8,304 nt of DNA, from NCBI GenBank assembly GCA_002702385.1, contig NZZF01000048.1, forward strand, positions 13,762-22,065, given 5' to 3'. This document shows positions 5,429 through 8,304 of the stretch, in pieces; positions within the stretch are counted from its first letter, which is position 1, and every line of letters starts with the position of its first letter. The notes beneath the pieces are model-generated. The model worked only from the letters and a program-made list of their open reading frames with translations. It made no database searches and had not been told where the DNA came from. The position numbers were made by a program, and so were the translations under genes. The stretch is from Flavobacteriaceae bacterium. Lineage in GTDB: Bacteria > Bacteroidota > Bacteroidia > Flavobacteriales > Flavobacteriaceae.

Positions 5429-7948
5429 TTAAAAATTGTGAGTTAATGTAAACAACGCTTGTTGACCTATCATAGGCATATTAACAAACGTTTGATATTT
5501 TTTACCTAATACATTATCAACAGTTAAGTCAATTCTTGTTTTAGATGTTATAGGCATTCCTACATTCATATCCCAAACAGTTCTTTTAGGAACGAAACCA
5601 TCAAACCAGAAAAGACTTGAATCTCCAGAATTTAAAGTATTTGCATTCATTGAGTTTTGATATCTAAACGAAAGACCAAAATTCAGTCCTTTATCAGGGT
5701 TGTATGCAAAACCAGCTTTTACCCTGTGTTTTGGAATATTTAAGTGATAAACATCTGATGATGTTATATCTCCAACATCTTCTTTAGTAAACTCAGTTTG
5801 ATTAACGAATGAATAGTTAGCATATAAAGAAGCTGCACTGTTAATTTCATAATTAGTAGCTATGTCAGCACCCCAGTAATTAATTTCTCCAAAATTATAG
5901 TGACTCCAATATAATCTGTGAATATCATTAGGGGATTGATCAGCTTGAACCAATCCTAAAGATGGAATTCCAGCAGCAAATCCTGCAGCAAATTGTCCAC
6001 CAACAGCAGCATAAACGTTAGCTAAAGCAGCTGCAGTTGCAGCAGGTAAACCAGCGTTTCTGTATAATCCATAAGCAGTATTAGCTAAATTACTTCCAAA
6101 TTCAGCACCTAATGTTGCAGGATCAATTGCAACATGAGGAGTAACTTGTCTCATACCAACTATGTTGTTTTTTTGAATATTATAAACATCAACAGAATAT
6201 GAAAACTTGTCTCCAATAGTATTACTATATCCTAATTCATATGTTGTTTCAGTTGATAATTGTGATGTGTCACTCCCTTTTAGATCCATTGGATTACCTA
6301 AACCATCATGTAAAATGAAATCAGTATAGTTAGCTCCACTTAGCATGCTGCCAATAACTAGTTCTATATTTTGAACTGGATATAGTAACAACATGTTTCC
6401 AGTAGCCATCGCAGTTTGAATCATAGTTTGAGCAAAAGGTTGTAATACACCTAACATTACATGAAAATGACTTATTCCAAGAATATCTAGTCTCGGAGTT
6501 GGGTGTAAAGCAACAAAGCTTTCTAAGTTTGGCCAAGGCTTCCAAGTTGGATTATTAAATGTAAGTCCTCTTTTATTTCCATAGGGACCCATATAACTAC
6601 CATTGCTTCCTAATGATTGTGCAGAAAAATCACTAAATAGAGTATATGCATCGTCAGGATTGTTAGATTGACTCATGCTTAATCTTAGCGTTCCACCTGT
6701 ATTGTCTTTTACGAAAATTACACCCTTAGGTGAAAATGCTCCTTCGTTTATTACGTTAAAATGATCGTATCTTCCTTGAAAAAGAATATCAATATTGTCA
6801 AATAATTTTGTCTTTGATGATACAAATGCACCAACTGTTCTAAAATCATCTTCGTCTTCGTAGCTACCAAATACTTTTCCTCCAGTATCAAATTTTATTA
6901 ATCTATTGTCTGCTCCGAAGTTTAACTCTGTACTAAGACTTGGTAATGATAATTCATATCCAAGTTGAAAGTGAGATTGTTGGCTATCAATTCCATGATC
7001 TGCTCCTATCCAATAGTTATAGTTTTCTTTTGTATCGTTTTGTACATAATTATATTGAGCATGAAAATTTCCAGAATTTAATTTAACATTAAAAAACTTA
7101 CTTGAAACTCCTCTTTTTTCTTCACCCCACATTTTTCTTCTCGAAATATTTTCGGTATCGTTTAATCCAAATGTAGTTGTTACATCATAGTCTTCACCTT
7201 TAAAATATAAAGAAGTATCAAAATTGAAAGAATGCATAACTGGTAATTCACCACCTATAGTTTGTGATGTTTGATCACCTACAAGCCAATCTGAGTTTTC
7301 AGAATATCTTGCATTGATCTTATAACCAAAGCTTTTATCTTCATTGTGATCAGCGTGTCTAAAGTTTACATCTAAAAGATTCCAGTTTGATTGAACATTT
7401 TTAGCACTTCCAGCTAAGATAGAACCACCAAATTTTGTAATCCCTCCACTAGAAACCTGAATTGTAGTTCCAGCATAATCAAATGGATTTTTAGTGGTAA
7501 AACTAATAACACCTGAGCTTGCTCCAAGTCCGTAGACAGCAGAAGAAGATCCTCTTACAACCTCAACTCTGGCAATATCAAGTCCAGATAATGTTGAAGC
7601 GGATGCATCAAAAAAGTTTAAACCATATGTGTTTAATTCTCTACCATCAGACAGTAAAACAGTTCTAGTAGAAAAAACATCAACGCCTTCTCTAAGAGAA
7701 ACATTGAAACTATTAACACCTTGTCTAGAGACATTAACACCTACAGTGCCTTCCAATAAACTTAATACATTAAAGGACTTTTTACTTGAAATTTCCTTTT
7801 CTGAAATAATAGTTGTAGAGTTACTGGCTTCGTTAAGTTTTTCAGCTGTTCTCGAGGCAGCAGTGACTTCTTCACTGTTTTGCTGAGCAGTTAAATTGAA
7901 TGATAACAATAAAACAAACAGCAAAATCAGATAATTGTAATTTTTCAT
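5429..7948 (-). CDS. TonB-dependent outer-membrane receptor
   Basis: This is a full-length receptor of 839 residues. The signal peptide covers residues 1-21 (cleavage near TAQ), followed by a TonB-box-like EEVTAASR (26-33). The plug runs from about 40 to 155, with the hallmark segment VEVVRGSSSAVYG (128-140) and GVISFTTK (146-153). The remainder is a 22-strand beta-barrel ending in the usual aromatic strand (FTLTHNF), preceded by the typical DNVLGKKYQ (811-819). There is no N-terminal carboxypeptidase-like domain and no SusD partner nearby, so it is not a SusC glycan importer but a CirA/FepA-type receptor. Residues 494-542 and 609-666 are unusually hydrophobic and Ala/Met/Gly-rich for barrel loops. 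The downstream SDR gene follows after three bases and the acyl-CoA synthetase ends 83 bases upstream, which hints at a lipid-like or carboxylic acid ligand; iron chelates or a cobalamin-like ligand cannot be excluded. Confidence 0.93.
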   Translation of the reverse strand: MKNYNYLILLFVLLLSFNLTAQQNSEEVTAASRTAEKLNEASNSTTIISEKEISSKKSFNVLSLLEGTVGVNVSRQGVNSFNVSLREGVDVFSTRTVLLSDGRELNTYGLNFFDASASTLSGLDIARVEVVRGSSSAVYGLGASSGVISFTTKNPFDYAGTTIQVSSGGITKFGGSILAGSAKNVQSNWNLLDVNFRHADHNEDKSFGYKINARYSENSDWLVGDQTSQTIGGELPVMHSFNFDTSLYFKGEDYDVTTTFGLNDTENISRRKMWGEEKRGVSSKFFNVKLNSGNFHAQYNYVQNDTKENYNYWIGADHGIDSQQSHFQLGYELSLPSLSTELNFGADNRLIKFDTGGKVFGSYEDEDDFRTVGAFVSSKTKLFDNIDILFQGRYDHFNVINEGAFSPKGVIFVKDNTGGTLRLSMSQSNNPDDAYTLFSDFSAQSLGSNGSYMGPYGNKRGLTFNNPTWKPWPNLESFVALHPTPRLDILGISHFHVMLGVLQPFAQTMIQTAMATGNMLLLYPVQNIELVIGSMLSGANYTDFILHDGLGNPMDLKGSDTSQLSTETTYELGYSNTIGDKFSYSVDVYNIQKNNIVGMRQVTPHVAIDPATLGAEFGSNLANTAYGLYRNAGLPAATAAALANVYAAVGGQFAAGFAAGIPSLGLVQADQSPNDIHRLYWSHYNFGEINYWGADIATNYEINSAASLYANYSFVNQTEFTKEDVGDITSSDVYHLNIPKHRVKAGFAYNPDKGLNFGLSFRYQNSMNANTLNSGDSSLFWFDGFVPKRTVWDMNVGMPITSKTRIDLTVDNVLGKKYQTFVNMPMIGQQALFTLTHNF

Positions 7949-8031
7949 AGTTGCTTAAATTTGGGTGTAATTTAGCAATATTTTATGAGAAAATTAAAAA
8001 TATTATAATTTTTGCTTTCTCTGTAAATTAA
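7949..8031 (-). other. Intergenic gap before TonB receptor; no firm signal
   Basis: This 83-base AT-rich gap separates the acyl-CoA synthetase stop from the receptor start. It has no GC-rich terminator hairpin and no Shine-Dalgarno sequence. A TATAAT (8007-8002, minus strand) is present, but its nearest TTTACA is 14 bases away, and no Bacteroidota TAnnTTTG element is seen. Read-through from the synthetase gene is possible. Confidence 0.4.
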
Positions 8032-8304
8032 TTATTGCCAAATAATCGTTTCTGAGGAATTGTACCAAGATTCGTAATTTTTTGAAAATTCTTCATCAAT
8101 TTTAGCTCTCTTTATCTTTAGTGTTGGAGTGGTAAGATTATTGTCTGGTGTCCACTCATCTCTTACAAAAACTACCTTCTTAATTTTCTTATACCCATCT
8201 AAAGTAGAATTAACTTTTTCTAGAAAAGAATTCATTTTTTCTGAGGTTTTCTCTTTATTTGATTTTGACAAATCATTTGGTACACCAAGTAATATTGGTT
8301 GAGG
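8032..8304 (-). CDS. Long-chain acyl-CoA synthetase, C-terminal end (partial)
   Basis: Ninety codons are visible and the frame is open to the right edge, so the start and the adenylation domain lie outside. The segment matches the small C-terminal domain of AMP-forming long-chain acyl-CoA synthetases: a helix (SFLEKVNSTLDGYKKIKK), the strand VVFVRDEWT, then TPTLKIKR at visible residues 59-66, whose K63 is in the place of the lysine needed for adenylate formation, and a closing helix ending FSKNYESWY. These enzymes activate fatty acids to acyl-CoA with ATP in the cytoplasm. An internal TTG at 8271 is not a start, since homologous sequence continues upstream. It lies on the same strand, 83 bases before the TonB-dependent receptor, and may head the same cluster. 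Confidence 0.82.
   Translation of the reverse strand, partial: PQPILLGVPNDLSKSNKEKTSEKMNSFLEKVNSTLDGYKKIKKVVFVRDEWTPDNNLTTPTLKIKRAKIDEEFSKNYESWYNSSETIIWQ

Noticed and set aside
6330..6545. 71-codon minus-strand ORF within the receptor gene in another frame
   Set aside because: It overlaps an intact, well-supported reading frame and its Cys/Ser/Tyr-rich product resembles no known family.
7629..7886. 85-codon plus-strand ORF opposite the receptor's N-terminal region
   Set aside because: It lies wholly antisense to the signal peptide and plug domain of a clearly real gene, shows no domain or export signal, and its composition mirrors the coding strand.
7977..8004. AATATTTT/AAAATATT inverted repeat in the gap before the receptor
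   Set aside because: The stem is eight A-T pairs around a 12-base loop in very AT-rich DNA; this is expected by chance and too weak for a terminator.
8002..8027. TTTACA and TATAAT as a sigma-70-like promoter for the receptor gene
   Set aside because: The spacer is 14 bases instead of about 17, and the Bacteroidota consensus differs; the match is likely due to AT richness.

Overview
The window looks like a chromosomal piece of an AT-rich, Gram-negative member of the Bacteroidota or a related FCB-group lineage, probably aquatic. The evidence is indirect: strongly AT-biased codon use, almost no Shine-Dalgarno sequences, two clear lipoproteins with short Lys/Asn starts and Ser-Cys lipoboxes, a TonB-dependent receptor ending in Phe, and an acyl-CoA synthetase tail of the TPTLKIKR type. 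There are no RNA genes, CRISPR arrays or insertion sequences, and no gene-free stretch above 300 bases.

Plus strand, 1-2332: two secreted beta-propeller proteins sit in tandem with a one-base gap. The first (start outside the window) is built of LVIVD-type repeats. The second is a YVTN-type propeller carrying a 46-residue loop with 13 Met and 5 His, which resembles the Met/His-rich loops of copper-handling proteins. In both, histidines recur near the start of successive blades.

Minus strand, 8304-2336, read right to left: the C-terminal end of a long-chain acyl-CoA synthetase; an 839-residue TonB-dependent receptor; an SDR oxidoreductase that starts with TTG three bases after the receptor; a MaoC-like (R)-enoyl-CoA hydratase; and an NTF2/SnoaL-like lipoprotein. 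A strong hairpin terminator follows. After it come a 48-codon unannotated small gene, whose stop overlaps the next start (ATGA), and a GH18 chitinase-family lipoprotein. The GH18 gene converges on the propeller pair with only three bases between the two stop codons.

The receptor, SDR and MaoC genes are almost certainly cotranscribed. With the adjacent acyl-CoA synthetase they suggest uptake of a hydrophobic, carboxylated or ester-like substrate across the outer membrane, CoA activation, and hydration/oxidoreduction at the 3-hydroxyacyl level. The receptor has two unusually hydrophobic, Ala/Met-rich predicted loops, which fits that idea but does not prove it. The substrate cannot be told from the sequence.
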